This document shows, piece after piece, positions 10,869 through 20,411 of a DNA stretch of 64,000 nt. The notes beneath the pieces were generated by a model that made no database searches, was not told the DNA's origin, and saw nothing but the letters and a program-made list of their open reading frames with translations. The stretch's first letter is position 1; every line of letters starts with the position of its first letter. The position numbers and the translations under genes were made by a program. This stretch comes from Pseudomonas grandcourensis (GTDB lineage: Bacteria > Pseudomonadota > Gammaproteobacteria > Pseudomonadales > Pseudomonadaceae). The stretch spans positions 2,022,501 to 2,086,500 of the forward strand of contig NZ_CP150919.1 of NCBI RefSeq assembly GCF_039909015.1, read 5' to 3'.

Positions 10869-12149
10869 TCAGACCTGGTTGGCCAGCAGTTCCATCAGGC
10901 GGTCGATATGCGCTTCGGTATTGAGCAGCCCCGGCGACACGCGAATGATCGGCCCGACATCACGGTCCACGGCGTCACACACCACGCGTTGATCCATCAG
11001 GTAATTGGCGACTGCTTCGCAATCCCGGTTCTTGATGCGGAAGAAGGTGAAACCGGCGGAATACTCCGGCGACAGCGGTGTGACCAGTTCCACCGACGGG
11101 TGTGCCTGCAAGCGTTTCTTCAGGTAGCTGTTGATGGCGTGAATGCGCGTCGCGACCTCGGCCTTGCCCAGTTCCAAATGCAATTTGAAGGCTTCGGTCA
11201 GCGCCCAACGGTGTTCGAACGAGTGGTAGCCGCCGTAGGTCATCACCGTGGAAAACTGGGTGGCTTCGGAGAAGGTCGGGATGGTCGGGGTCACGTCCTT
11301 GAGTTCGTCGGAGCGGGCGCAGATGATCCCGGTGCCCCGTGGGCCGAACATCCACTTGTGCGTGCCGGCGATGAAGAAGTCGCAGTGCATGTCCGGGAAA
11401 TCGACGTTCTCCACGCCGAAGCCGTGGACGCCATCGATCACGTAGAGGATGCGGTCCTTGTCGGCGCGGCCACGGTTTTTCTCCTCCACCAGTTTGCCGA
11501 TCTCTCCGATGGGCAGTTTCACGCCGCTGCCGGAATGCACCCAGGTCATGCCCAGTACGCGGGTCTCGGGGCGGATGTTGCGTTCGATCGCGGCCAGCAC
11601 TTCGGCGGTCGAGACCTTGTACGGGTCTTCGAACAATTTGATCTTGCGAACCTGGGTGCCGTCCTTCTGTGTGCGGTATTCGAACACGCTGTTGGCGGCG
11701 TAGTGCTCGTGTTCGCTGGTGAGGATTTCCTGGTCCGGGCGCACGTGGATGCCGGCGTAGATCATCGCCAGGCCTTCGGTGGTGCTGCCGGTCAGGGCGA
11801 TCTGCGACGGCTTGGCTTTCAGGTAACGACCGGCCCACACGCGCACCTCTTCTTCGCGGCGTTCGGTTTCGCCGCGATGCCAGTCCATGGCCAGACCCGG
11901 GTTGCGATCCAGATTGGCGCGGTGCATCTCGATGGCTTCACGCACGGGAAGTGGGTGCGAGGTCACCAGGAAGTTGGCGAAGTGCAGATAGTTCGGATCT
12001 TGGGTGAAAAGTTGGCGCAACTGGTCCCATTTGTCCTTGGGCAGTGGCGCGGGGCTGGCGGCCCGTGCCGGCAGGCTCACGGCGGAGGCCAAGGGGATGC
12101 CGGCCGCGAGGATGCCGGCCTGCTTGAGGAATGAACGACGGTTGGTCAT
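10869..12149 (-). CDS. pvdN: Pyoverdine side-chain PLP enzyme PvdN (Tat substrate)
   Basis: 426 aa. The N-terminus MTNRRSFLKQAGILAAG is a twin-arginine signal, so the folded PLP enzyme is exported to the periplasm. It has the aminotransferase class V / cysteine-desulfurase fold with HSGSGVKLPIGEIG, VIDGVHGFGVEN and the PLP lysine in GTHKWMFGPRG (Lys265). PvdN is known to convert the N-terminal glutamate of ferribactin to the succinamide side chain. The frame is open far upstream, through pvdM in another phase, but the ATG at 12149 fits the Tat signal. It lies 29 bases after pvdM. Confidence 0.92.
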   Translation of the reverse strand: MTNRRSFLKQAGILAAGIPLASAVSLPARAASPAPLPKDKWDQLRQLFTQDPNYLHFANFLVTSHPLPVREAIEMHRANLDRNPGLAMDWHRGETERREEEVRVWAGRYLKAKPSQIALTGSTTEGLAMIYAGIHVRPDQEILTSEHEHYAANSVFEYRTQKDGTQVRKIKLFEDPYKVSTAEVLAAIERNIRPETRVLGMTWVHSGSGVKLPIGEIGKLVEEKNRGRADKDRILYVIDGVHGFGVENVDFPDMHCDFFIAGTHKWMFGPRGTGIICARSDELKDVTPTIPTFSEATQFSTVMTYGGYHSFEHRWALTEAFKLHLELGKAEVATRIHAINSYLKKRLQAHPSVELVTPLSPEYSAGFTFFRIKNRDCEAVANYLMDQRVVCDAVDRDVGPIIRVSPGLLNTEAHIDRLMELLANQV

Positions 12150-12178
12150 GGATTCGGTTCGCTTTGGCAAAGGAGAAA

Positions 12179-13528
12179 TCAGTTTTGAACGACAGGCCGG
12201 GAGGACTTCTGCACCTGGTCCCAGACCCGCAGGAAGTTGCCGCCCCAGAGCTTGGCGATGTCGGCCTCGCTGTAGCCTCGGCTGATCAGTTCGGCGGTCA
12301 CGTTGCGGGCCTCGCTGACGTCTTTCCAGCCGTCGAGACCGCCGCCGTCGTTGAAGTCGGAGCTGATGCCGACGTGGTCGATGCCGATTTTCTTCACGGT
12401 GTAGTCGATTGCATCGCCGTAATCCTTGAGGGTGGCCTTGGGTTCTTCGTCGAGGATCGAATAGAGCTGGCTGGCGTACTCGCCGAAGCGCTGCTCGGGC
12501 CAGACGGTGATCACCGGGTCGCCGGGCATCAGAGCCATCTCCAGGCCTTGCAGCGGTTGCAGGTCGAAACGGGCGCGCAGGGCGTTGAGCTTGTCCTGAG
12601 TGGCCTGGCTCAGCGGGCGGATGTAGGTCGGGAAGCCGACGATCTGCACCACGCCGCCGCTGCTCTTGATCAGCTGCATTTCCGCGTCGCTGAGGTTGCG
12701 CGGGATGTCCACCAGGGCGCGCGGCGCCGAGTGGGAGGCGACCATCGGCGTGCGGCTCAGTTGCGCCACTTGCTCCAGGGCCTTGGTCGACATCTGCGAC
12801 ACATCGATGATCACGCCCAGGTCGTTGAGGCGATGCACCGCTTGCTTGCCGATGTCCGACAGCCCGCCCAGGGCATCCCGGGAATCGTTGAAAAACGGCA
12901 GCGGCCGCGACGAGTCGGCCCAGGCGTTGTTGCCCACGTAGCTGAAGCCGAACATGCGCATGCCGCGCGCGGCCCACTTGTCCAGGGCATTGAGGTCATT
13001 GCCCAGCGGGTAGGCGTTGAGCATGCTGATGAACACCGCGAACTTGCCTTCACCGTGCAGGCGGCGGAAGTCGTCGGGGGTGTAGGCGATGGCCACCTGG
13101 TTGGGGAAGTCACGGACCATGGCGCTGATGATCTTGTAGCGGGTTTCCTGCTCGTGTCGGGCCTCGTCGACGAAGCCGGCGGTAGGGCGATGGGGCGCGT
13201 TGGGGCCGTTCCAGATTTCCGGCCAGCCGAAAATCGTCAGCGCCGCACCGGACAGGCGCCCGCGCCCGGTCTTGACCAGGTCGAACTGGCCTTCGCCGTC
13301 CTTGTCGACTTCGTTGCCGGCGGTGCCGAAATCCATGGGCACGGTGATGTGGCTGTCGAACGAGAGGATGCGCTCCTGCAACTGATCGGCCTGTTTCATC
13401 ACTTTGACCGGGTAGCCGGGATTGTCCCTGAACCCGTAGTCCCAGGCCACGAAGCCTGCGCCCGCGCTGATCGCCAGGGCCAGCGGCAGGCCGATGAAAA
13501 GAGCCTTTTTCGAACGTGGTTTTGTCAT
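12179..13528 (-). CDS. pvdM: Pyoverdine maturation protein PvdM (dipeptidase-like)
   Basis: 449 aa. An N-terminal membrane anchor or signal (KKALFIGLPLALAISAGAGFVAW) is followed by a renal-dipeptidase fold. Several metal ligands of active family members are not conserved: the HxD motif reads SHIT (His60 kept, Asp replaced by Thr62), the bridging Glu aligns with Leu170 (FISMLNAYPL), and DLSHVS reads DVSQMS (Gln245). ASHSAP (His266) and SSDFNDG are kept. PvdM is required with PvdP for periplasmic ferribactin oxidation. The ATG at 13528 was chosen over upstream frame extension because it starts the signal. First gene of pvdMNO, with a PvdS box upstream. Confidence 0.9.
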   Translation of the reverse strand: MTKPRSKKALFIGLPLALAISAGAGFVAWDYGFRDNPGYPVKVMKQADQLQERILSFDSHITVPMDFGTAGNEVDKDGEGQFDLVKTGRGRLSGAALTIFGWPEIWNGPNAPHRPTAGFVDEARHEQETRYKIISAMVRDFPNQVAIAYTPDDFRRLHGEGKFAVFISMLNAYPLGNDLNALDKWAARGMRMFGFSYVGNNAWADSSRPLPFFNDSRDALGGLSDIGKQAVHRLNDLGVIIDVSQMSTKALEQVAQLSRTPMVASHSAPRALVDIPRNLSDAEMQLIKSSGGVVQIVGFPTYIRPLSQATQDKLNALRARFDLQPLQGLEMALMPGDPVITVWPEQRFGEYASQLYSILDEEPKATLKDYGDAIDYTVKKIGIDHVGISSDFNDGGGLDGWKDVSEARNVTAELISRGYSEADIAKLWGGNFLRVWDQVQKSSRPVVQN

Positions 13529-13590
13529 TGCCGTCTCAGTCAGGTTCGCCGTCAGGGTGCAGGCGCGGGGGCCTTTGTTATCTGGGGGGA

Positions 13591-13614
13591 ACGAGTGGCT
13601 GGCCATGGAATTTA
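13591..13614 (-). promoter_or_regulatory. PvdS iron-starvation box for pvdM-pvdN-pvdO
   Basis: On the minus strand an exact TAAAT-N16-CGT (plus strand: ACG 13591-13593, ATTTA 13610-13614), 63-86 bp before the pvdM start. Confidence 0.88.
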
Positions 13615-13624
13615 GGTTGATCCC

Positions 13625-13700
13625 AAAAGATCGCAGCCTGCGGCAGCTCCTACATTGGATCGGCATGCACCTGTAGGAGCTGCCGAAGGCTGCGATCTTT
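13625..13700. repeat. Long inverted repeat between divergent pvd promoters
   Basis: Arms AAAGATCGCAGCCTGCGGCA... (13625-13653) and ...GAAGGCTGCGATCTTT (13672-13700) pair over about 29 bp around an 18-nt loop. This is a different palindrome family from the GCGAGC REPs. It sits exactly between the PvdS box of pvdM and that of pvdP. Confidence 0.8.
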
Positions 13701-13710
13701 CAAGGCACCG

Positions 13711-13734
13711 TAAATTTGTCGGTGCAACAAACGT
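13711..13734 (+). promoter_or_regulatory. PvdS iron-starvation box for pvdP
   Basis: TAAAT at 13711-13715, 16 bases, CGT at 13732-13734: exact PvdS consensus in front of pvdP. Confidence 0.9.
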
Positions 13735-13779
13735 TCTAGCTTGGATAAAGCCTGCTCCATGGCTGACACAGGTAGGGCA

Positions 13780-15399
13780 ATGACGATTTCTCGACGATGG
13801 TTCCTCGCGGGTCTGGCGCTGACCGGTGCCGCCGTGCCCGCGGTGTATTACGGGCATCGCGAACTGACCAGGCCGGACCCGACGATCACCCCCGGCGAAG
13901 CCTCGTTCGACGTGGCGGATGTTGCCGGCCAACGCTTGGCGGATACCTTGCGCGGGGTCTGGCAGATTCGTTTCGAGGGTCGTGACGCCGGCATCGAAGG
14001 CTTGCCCCTCGAAGGCCTGGAGGTGTTCCTCGACATCGGCCACAAGGGGCGCGGTGTCATTGGTTATCTCGACACCGCCGAGCGTTTGCGCTCCACCGAA
14101 GATCCCCGTTACCGGGTACTCGGCGACCTGTCCGGGGCCAACCCGAAGCAGCTGGCCTGGCGACTGCTGGGCGCCAGCGGCTGTTGCGATTACGAATTCG
14201 ACATGACCCTGGACGAAGTCTGGGCCGGTTTCGGTAACGCCGGCAGCGGCAGTCTCAGTGGGCGCGTGCTGGACCTCAATCGCCCGCTGATGCTGACGGC
14301 CCAGGACAATCGATTCATTGCCGTCAAACGGGTATTCCCTGAAGCTCGCGAGCGCGCCGGCCTCAATCCGACCCTGCTGACCTGGCTGGTATCGCCGGAG
14401 CACCGGTTGTTCCACCAGCTCTGGCATGCCACCCGGGACAAGTGGCACAAGCTGTCCGAAGACCAGCGCGGCGCCTTGCGTGGGCTCGGCTGGCAGCCCG
14501 GCCCTCGGGACCGGGAGCGCGATGCCCGTGGCGAACGCAAGGATCGCAACGGCTCGGGTGTGGACTTTTTCTTCATGCACCGGCACATGCTCGGCACGGC
14601 GCGGTCGATGCAGGACCTGCCGTCCTGGACGCACTTCCCGTTGCCGCAGCCGGAACTGGCGCGGGACCGGCTCGGCTTCGCCCGTTATTTCGACAATCAC
14701 GACGGCACTGCGCTGCCGCCGACCTGGCTGGCCGAGGAGGATGACGAGTACACGCAATGGGTCAGCGACATCAAGACTGGCGAGACCTATCACAGCAACT
14801 TCCAGGTCTGGGAATCCCGCTACCGCGACCCGCGTTACCTGTCGACGCTGACCCTCGGCCAGTTCGGCTCAGAGGTCGAACTGGGACTGCACGACTGGCT
14901 GCACATGCGCTGGGCTTCGGTGCCCCGTGATCCGTCCAACGGTCAACCAGTACCGTTCGCCCGGGATCCGGCGGACTTTTCCGCACGCTGGTTTGCACCG
15001 GAAAACGATTTTCTCGGCGACCCGTTTTCCTCCCATGTGAGCCCGGTGTTCTGGCATTTCCACGGCTGGATCGACGATCGCCTGGAAGACTGGTTCCGCG
15101 CCCACGAGCGCTTCCATCCGGGGCAGGTCAGTCGGCTGCCGGTCAACGGCGTGCAATGGTTCGCGCCGGGGCGCTGGGTCGAGATCGATGACCCCTGGCT
15201 CGGGCCGATCACCCATGGCTGCAGCACCACGCCGGGGTTGCAGGCCGGCAAGTCAGTGGAAATGGACCCGGAAACCATGAAGCTGGCGCTGCGCATTACC
15301 TTTGGCGAGGATGAGACGAAGCTGAAGGATTTGTTCCGCAAGGTGCCGCAGCGACCGTGGTATGCGCGCAATCTGAAGGCTAGACAGAGCCAGGCTTGA
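13780..15399 (+). CDS. pvdP: Pyoverdine tyrosinase PvdP (Tat substrate)
   Basis: 539 aa from the ATG at 13780. The N-terminus TISRRWFLAGLALTGAA is a twin-arginine signal, so export to the periplasm is expected. The C-terminal half has the paired His clusters of a copper tyrosinase (FMHRHMLG and WHFHGWID), and the N-terminal half is the beta-barrel domain of the family. PvdP oxidises ferribactin to dihydropyoverdine. Upstream in-frame starts at 13759 (ATG) and 13741 (TTG) are possible; 13780 puts the Tat motif at the N-terminus, but its AGGG lies only 2 bases away, so the start is uncertain. Divergent from pvdMNO. Confidence 0.9.
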   Translation: MTISRRWFLAGLALTGAAVPAVYYGHRELTRPDPTITPGEASFDVADVAGQRLADTLRGVWQIRFEGRDAGIEGLPLEGLEVFLDIGHKGRGVIGYLDTAERLRSTEDPRYRVLGDLSGANPKQLAWRLLGASGCCDYEFDMTLDEVWAGFGNAGSGSLSGRVLDLNRPLMLTAQDNRFIAVKRVFPEARERAGLNPTLLTWLVSPEHRLFHQLWHATRDKWHKLSEDQRGALRGLGWQPGPRDRERDARGERKDRNGSGVDFFFMHRHMLGTARSMQDLPSWTHFPLPQPELARDRLGFARYFDNHDGTALPPTWLAEEDDEYTQWVSDIKTGETYHSNFQVWESRYRDPRYLSTLTLGQFGSEVELGLHDWLHMRWASVPRDPSNGQPVPFARDPADFSARWFAPENDFLGDPFSSHVSPVFWHFHGWIDDRLEDWFRAHERFHPGQVSRLPVNGVQWFAPGRWVEIDDPWLGPITHGCSTTPGLQAGKSVEMDPETMKLALRITFGEDETKLKDLFRKVPQRPWYARNLKARQSQA

Positions 15400-15417
15400 T
15401 ACCGCGTTATCGTTCAA

Positions 15418-15506
15418 TCGCGAGCAAGCTCGCTCCCACAGGTCATGCGTCGTGCCCGGATCATGCGGCAAATACAAAACTCTGTGGGAGCGAGCTTGCT
15501 CGCGAT
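15418..15506. repeat. REP pair
   Basis: Facing copies ATCGCGAGCAAGCTCGCTCC (15418 on) and reverse complement (to 15506) in the short convergent gap between pvdP and opmQ. Confidence 0.85.
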
Positions 15507-15528
15507 GGCGTCCTGACAGGCACCACAA

Positions 15529-16923
15529 CTAACGAACCTGCCACCCCCCACCCAACGCCTTGTACAGGGCAATACTCGCCTGCATCCGCGACAGCCGTAG
15601 TTGCACGTTCAAATCCTGCGCCGCATACAGCGTGCGCTGGGTTTCCAGCACCGTCAGCAAATCCTCAGCCCCGGCCTGGTAGCGGCTTTGCGCGATGTTG
15701 AAGGCGGTCTGTGCCTGGCTCAGTTCCTCACTCTGCCACCCGCGCTGTTCATCCAGTCCGCGAATGTTGTTGAGGGCTTTTTCGACGTCGGCGAAGCCGT
15801 TGATGATCGCGCCGCGATAGGTCTCCAGCAGTTCTTCCTGGCGCGCCGTGGCCTTGTCGCGCTGGGCGCCGAGGCGGCCGTTGTTGAACACCGGCGCGAG
15901 CAGCCCGGCGGTGAGGTTGTAGAAGGGGCTGCGCAGGATGTCGTCGGCCCGGTCGGCGCCGGAGCCGATTTCGGCGGTGAGGGTCACGGTCGGCAGCATC
16001 GCGGCCCGGGCGACGGTGACGTCGGCCTGGGCGGCGGCCAGTTGCGCCTCGGCCCGGGCAATGTCCGGGCGGCGGCTGAGCAACTGGCTGGGCACACCGG
16101 CATCAATCGCCGGCCAGGTCAGTTGATCGAAGCGTTCCTGGCCCAACGACAGCGCCTGAACCGGGCGGCCGAGCAGGGCGGCGAGGCTGATCCGCGCATC
16201 CTCGGCCTGTTGCTGCACCAGCGGCAGCTGGCGTTGCTGCGCCGCCACCAGGCTTTTTTGCTGCGCCAGTTCCAGGGCCGTGGCCGAACCCGAATCGAAA
16301 CGGGTCTGCACCAGTTTCAACACGCTTTGGGCATTGGCCAGGTTCAATTCGGCGATGCGGCTCTGCTCCTGCAACGACAAAGCTTGCGTGTAGCCGTTGG
16401 CCACGCCGCTGAGTAACGTTAACCCCACCGTGGCCTGATCGAACTCGCTGGCTTGCAGACTGAATTGCGCACTGTCGCGGCTGGCCCGTTGGCCACCCCA
16501 GAAATCGATTTCGTAGCTGGCAACAAGGTTCGCCGTGAAGTAGTCGACGGCGTCGTTATCGCTGTCGGCATCGAGCTGGCTGTAGCCACTACCCCGCAGC
16601 AGTTTCTGGCGGTTGACGTTGACCCCGGCCTTGACCTCGGGCAGTTGCGAGCCGCCGGCAATTACCGTGTCGGCCTGGGCCTGGCGCACTCTGGCGATGG
16701 CGGCGGCCAGGTCGTAGCTGCCGAGCCGCGCCTGTTCGATCAGGTGACCCAGTTGCGGGCTGCCGAAGCGGTTCCACCATTGCTGGTTGTCATGGACAGC
16801 GCCTGCGGCGTGCGGCGATTGCCAGGCGGTCGGCGCCTGGATGCCGCTGTCGGGACGTTGGGTTGGAGTGCCGCAGGCACTGAGCAACAGGCACAGGGTT
16901 AACACACTGAGTGGCGGCTTCAT
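15529..16923 (-). CDS. opmQ: Outer-membrane factor of the PvdRT-OpmQ pump
   Basis: 464 aa. A lipoprotein signal MKPPLSVLTLCLLLSAC puts the acylated Cys at residue 17. The body is a TolC/NodT-type outer-membrane efflux protein with two repeats (AQADTVIAGGSQLPEVKAGVNV; ARAAMLPTVTLTAEIG) and long coiled coils. It forms the outer-membrane channel for pyoverdine secretion and recycling from the periplasm with PvdR and PvdT. The start at 16923 lies 7 bases after the pvdT stop, so the three genes are one operon. A longer upstream frame exists but would bury the lipobox. Confidence 0.9.
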   Translation of the reverse strand: MKPPLSVLTLCLLLSACGTPTQRPDSGIQAPTAWQSPHAAGAVHDNQQWWNRFGSPQLGHLIEQARLGSYDLAAAIARVRQAQADTVIAGGSQLPEVKAGVNVNRQKLLRGSGYSQLDADSDNDAVDYFTANLVASYEIDFWGGQRASRDSAQFSLQASEFDQATVGLTLLSGVANGYTQALSLQEQSRIAELNLANAQSVLKLVQTRFDSGSATALELAQQKSLVAAQQRQLPLVQQQAEDARISLAALLGRPVQALSLGQERFDQLTWPAIDAGVPSQLLSRRPDIARAEAQLAAAQADVTVARAAMLPTVTLTAEIGSGADRADDILRSPFYNLTAGLLAPVFNNGRLGAQRDKATARQEELLETYRGAIINGFADVEKALNNIRGLDEQRGWQSEELSQAQTAFNIAQSRYQAGAEDLLTVLETQRTLYAAQDLNVQLRLSRMQASIALYKALGGGWQVR

Positions 16924-16930
16924 CAATCGA

Positions 16931-18904
16931 TCATTCACTGGTAAGGGCCGTGACCGGGTCGAGTCGGGCAGCTTTGCGGGCCGGCATGTAGCCGAAAACG
17001 ACACCGGTGACCAGGGCGCAGCCGAAGGCACCCAGCACCGCTATCAAGGAGAACGCGACAGCGACTTCGCTGAAAATCAGCACGCCACCGACGATCAGCG
17101 CCAGGGCAATCCCGGTGAGGCCGCCCACCACCGAGAGCATCACCGCTTCGGTGAGGAACTGGCGCAGGATGTCGCGCTGGCGGGCACCGGTGGCCATGCG
17201 GATACCGATCTCGCGGGTGCGTTCGCGCACGGTCATGAGCATGATGTTCATCACGCCGATCCCGCCCACCAGCAGGGAAATCGCCGCAATCGAGCCGAGC
17301 ATCAGCGACAGGGTATTTTGCGTGCGCGCCTCGGCCTGGATCATCGCCGCGTTGTTGGTCAGTTCGAAATCGTGCTTGCCGTCATGCAGGCGCAGCATCA
17401 GTTGCTCGATGGCTTTTTCGGTTTCCTTGACCTTGCGCGCGTCGGCGGCGGCGATGGCGATGTACTCGGGATTGTGGGTGCCGAACAGCCGCACGCTGGC
17501 GGCGGAGTAGGGGATGGCGATGCGGTCGTCGCTGTCGGAGTCGCCGGAGCTGGCGCCTTTTTCCGCGAGCACGCCGACCACCTGGAAGGGTACGTTTTCG
17601 ATCAGGATGTACTGGCCGATCGGGTTGGCCACGTCCTTGAGCAGTTTGGTCCGCACCTTGTGCCCGATCACTGCGACCGCCGCGGCGTTCTGTTCATCGG
17701 CGTGGGTGAAGTAGCTGCCTTCGACCACCGGCCAGTTGAAAATCGCCGGGAAGTTGGTGTCGTTGCCGCCGACGTAGCTCAAGTGATCGAGGTTGCCAAA
17801 ACGCACCCCGGCCTCCTGGCCGTTGACCGGCATGATCCGCATCACCTGGGGCAAGCTGGCAATCGCGGCGACGTCATCGAGGGTGACGATGCCCATGGGC
17901 GTGCGCGGGTTGGGCGCCGAGCCGCTGAGGTAAATGATGTTGGAACCGAACGCGCCCATCTGCGCCATCACCTGGCGCTTGCTGCCTTCGCCGACGGCCA
18001 GCATCACCACCACTGAGGCGACGCCGATGATGATGCCGAGCAAGGTCAGCGCGGTGCGGAACTTGTTGATCCACATCACCCGCCACGCCGCGTGCACGGC
18101 ATCGACCAGCTCGCCTTTCCAGGCACCGGTGGCTTCGGCGCCTTCGCTCAGGCGCTTGCGCAAATCGACGGCTTGCAGGGCGCCGGGGTTGGCCGAGTTT
18201 TGTGCGGTCGGGTTGTCCCGGGCGCTGTCGCTGATGATCAGGCCGTCGCGGATCTCGATGATGCGTTTGGCCCGGGCCGCCACTTCGCGGTCGTGGGTGA
18301 TGAGGATCACCACGTGGCCCTGGCTCGCCAGTTCGTCGAGCAGGGTCATGACCTCGGCGCCGCTGTGGCTGTCGAGGGCGCCGGTGGGCTCGTCGGCCAG
18401 GATGATGTGACCGCCATTCATCAACGCGCGGGCAATCGACACCCGTTGCTGCTGCCCGCCGGAGAGCTGGTGCGGGCGGTTGCCGGTGCGCGAAGCCAGG
18501 CCGAGACGGTCGAGCAGGGCGGCGGCGCGGGCGTGGCGTTCGGCGGCGGGCAAGCCTGCGTAGATCGCCGGCATCTCAACGTTTTCCTGGGCCGAGCCGG
18601 ATGGAATCAGGTGGTAGCCCTGGAACACAAAGCCGAAGGCTTCACGCCGCAGCCAGGCCAGTTCGTCACTGTCCAGGGCGGCGACGTTTTCCCCGGCGAA
18701 GCGGTATTCGCCGGAGGTCGGGCGGTCGAGGCAGCCGAGGATGTTCATCAGCGTCGACTTGCCGGAGCCGGAAGCGCCGACAATCGCCACGAACTCCCCG
18801 GCATGGATCGACAGGTCGATGCCACGCAGCACGTGGACTTCAGGCGCGTCACCACCGCCGTAGGCTTTGCGGATGTCCGACAGGTCGATCAGGGGCGTGT
18901 GCAT
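16931..18904 (-). CDS. pvdT: MacB-like ABC transporter of the pyoverdine efflux pump
   Basis: 657 aa. The N-terminal ATPase has Walker [10 protein letters not shown], signature [15 protein letters not shown] and Walker [12 protein letters not shown]. One membrane segment near residue 280 is followed by a periplasmic MacB_PCD domain and three C-terminal membrane segments, ending in [19 protein letters not shown]. This is the MacB layout. Works with the periplasmic adaptor PvdR and the OpmQ channel. The ATG directly abuts the pvdR stop codon, which suggests translational coupling. Confidence 0.93.
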   Translation of the reverse strand: MHTPLIDLSDIRKAYGGGDAPEVHVLRGIDLSIHAGEFVAIVGASGSGKSTLMNILGCLDRPTSGEYRFAGENVAALDSDELAWLRREAFGFVFQGYHLIPSGSAQENVEMPAIYAGLPAAERHARAAALLDRLGLASRTGNRPHQLSGGQQQRVSIARALMNGGHIILADEPTGALDSHSGAEVMTLLDELASQGHVVILITHDREVAARAKRIIEIRDGLIISDSARDNPTAQNSANPGALQAVDLRKRLSEGAEATGAWKGELVDAVHAAWRVMWINKFRTALTLLGIIIGVASVVVMLAVGEGSKRQVMAQMGAFGSNIIYLSGSAPNPRTPMGIVTLDDVAAIASLPQVMRIMPVNGQEAGVRFGNLDHLSYVGGNDTNFPAIFNWPVVEGSYFTHADEQNAAAVAVIGHKVRTKLLKDVANPIGQYILIENVPFQVVGVLAEKGASSGDSDSDDRIAIPYSAASVRLFGTHNPEYIAIAAADARKVKETEKAIEQLMLRLHDGKHDFELTNNAAMIQAEARTQNTLSLMLGSIAAISLLVGGIGVMNIMLMTVRERTREIGIRMATGARQRDILRQFLTEAVMLSVVGGLTGIALALIVGGVLIFSEVAVAFSLIAVLGAFGCALVTGVVFGYMPARKAARLDPVTALTSE

Positions 18905-20077
18905 TCAGCCGCCACTCCCGTCGACCGGGCCGATCAACAGGTGATCGCCTTCTTGCAGGCCGTCGAGGATCTGCACCCGCAGGCGGTCGCTGATGCCGGT
19001 GCGCACGCTGCGCTGCTCAATGCTGCCGTTGCGGGCGACCACTTGCGCTGTCTGCTGGTCTGATTGCGTGCCGGCCTGCAGGGCTGCGATGGGCGCGGTG
19101 AGTACGTTCTGCGCCTGATTGGCGACGAAAAATACTTGTGTGGTCATTTCCGCCATCAGGGCGTTGTCGGCGTTGTCGACGTCCAGCAACACGGTGTACA
19201 GCACCACGCGGGCACTCCCGCTTTTGCTGGTGCTGGCGGGGCTGCCGCCGCCCTGGCTGGTCTGGTCCAGGGGCTTGGGCGGGACGGGGAGGATTTGCCG
19301 CACGGTGCTGGTCCAGCGTCGGGTGCCGCCGCTCAGGGTGGTGAACCAGGCGTGCATGCCGGGTTTGACGTGGCCGATGTCGGCCTCCGAGACCTCGGCC
19401 CACACGGTCATCGGCGACAGTTTGGCGATGCGCAGGATCAGCGGCGTTTGCTGCTGGGCGTTGAGGGTCTGGCCTTCGCGAGCATCCAGCGCCACCACGG
19501 TGCCTGCCATCGGTGCATAGATCCGTGTGTAGCCGAGCTCCGCCTGATCGCTGCGCAGGCTGGCTTCGGCCTGGCGGATCTGCGCCTGGAACATGTCGAC
19601 CCGTGCCTGGGTGGCGCGCAGTTCGGCCTGGGCGGTCTGCACGTCTTCTTCACGGGTGGCGCCGCCGGCGGCGAGTTTCTGTTGGCGTTGGTATTTCTGC
19701 CGGGCCAGGTCGTGTTGCGCCCGCTGTTCCTGCAGCTGCGCCTTGAGATTTTCGACGGAGAAGCGCCCGGCATCGAGTTTGGCCTGTTGCGTGGACGGGT
19801 CGATTTCCACCAGCAACTGGCCTTCCTTGACCTGGTCGCCGACTTCCACGTGGATCTTGTGGATCTGCCCGGAGGCCTGGGCGCCGACGTCGACATAGCG
19901 CCGCGGTTGCAGGGTGCCCAAGGCCGTGACGCTGCTTTCAATGTCGGCGCGGCTGACCTGGACGGTGGCGAACCCGTCGCGGCCCGGCGGAATGAACTGC
20001 CAGGCGGCGACGGCAGCCACGGGGATCAGACAAAGTGCTGCAAGCAGGGCGCGTCGGGTCTGTCGGGGACGTTTCAT
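18905..20077 (-). CDS. pvdR: MacA-like periplasmic adaptor of the pyoverdine efflux pump
   Basis: 390 aa. An N-terminal anchor (RRALLAALCLIPVAAVAAW) is followed by the biotinyl-lipoyl half motifs (SVTALGTLQPRRYVDVGAQASGQI and MAGTVVALDAREGQTL) around an alpha-helical hairpin rich in Gln/Ala, then the beta-barrel part (PMTVWAEVSEADIGHVKPG). It links PvdT to OpmQ. The ATG at 20077 fits the known family length; the frame stays open to 20224 without a better start. First gene of pvdR-pvdT-opmQ, with an exact PvdS box about 100 bp upstream. Confidence 0.92.
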   Translation of the reverse strand: MKRPRQTRRALLAALCLIPVAAVAAWQFIPPGRDGFATVQVSRADIESSVTALGTLQPRRYVDVGAQASGQIHKIHVEVGDQVKEGQLLVEIDPSTQQAKLDAGRFSVENLKAQLQEQRAQHDLARQKYQRQQKLAAGGATREEDVQTAQAELRATQARVDMFQAQIRQAEASLRSDQAELGYTRIYAPMAGTVVALDAREGQTLNAQQQTPLILRIAKLSPMTVWAEVSEADIGHVKPGMHAWFTTLSGGTRRWTSTVRQILPVPPKPLDQTSQGGGSPASTSKSGSARVVLYTVLLDVDNADNALMAEMTTQVFFVANQAQNVLTAPIAALQAGTQSDQQTAQVVARNGSIEQRSVRTGISDRLRVQILDGLQEGDHLLIGPVDGSGG

Positions 20078-20177
20078 GCAGGGTTCCGGCCTGGGAAAAT
20101 CGGCCCGTCGTTCAGCGGCGGGACGATGGCTGAACGCTGCCGGCAGGGCCGGACAGGGACGGGGAGCTGTCCTGTAA

Positions 20178-20201
20178 ACGATGAACCCGGCGGGAAATTT
20201 A
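20178..20201 (-). promoter_or_regulatory. PvdS iron-starvation box for pvdRT-opmQ
   Basis: Minus-strand TAAAT-N16-CGT, exact (plus strand: ACG 20178-20180, ATTTA 20197-20201), 101-124 bp before pvdR. The 334-bp gap between pvdR and fpvI otherwise holds only a weak Fur-like site and no gene. Confidence 0.87.
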
Positions 20202-20292
20202 ACCGGCGACACAAGGTGTAACACCTGTAGAAGCGGTGTACAGCCGCTAGACCATGACTATTTATCGGGCAAGGCGACGCAGTACTTTAAAT

Positions 20293-20311
20293 CTATATGA
20301 GAATTACTATA
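20293..20311. promoter_or_regulatory. Possible Fur site upstream of fpvI
   Basis: ATGAGAATTACTAT at 20297-20310 agrees with the Fur core ATGATAATCATTAT at 11 of 14 positions; the flanks do not match. fpvI is Fur-controlled in P. aeruginosa, which favours a real site, but the match is only moderate. Confidence 0.45.
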
Positions 20312-20411
20312 AATTACGCGACTCGAACTGCCACTATCGTGCCACTGTGTGATTCAGCAGTCGCCGAACCGGCTCAAGGACAGAAACCGCACCCCCGTGC
20401 GGACGGGAGTC

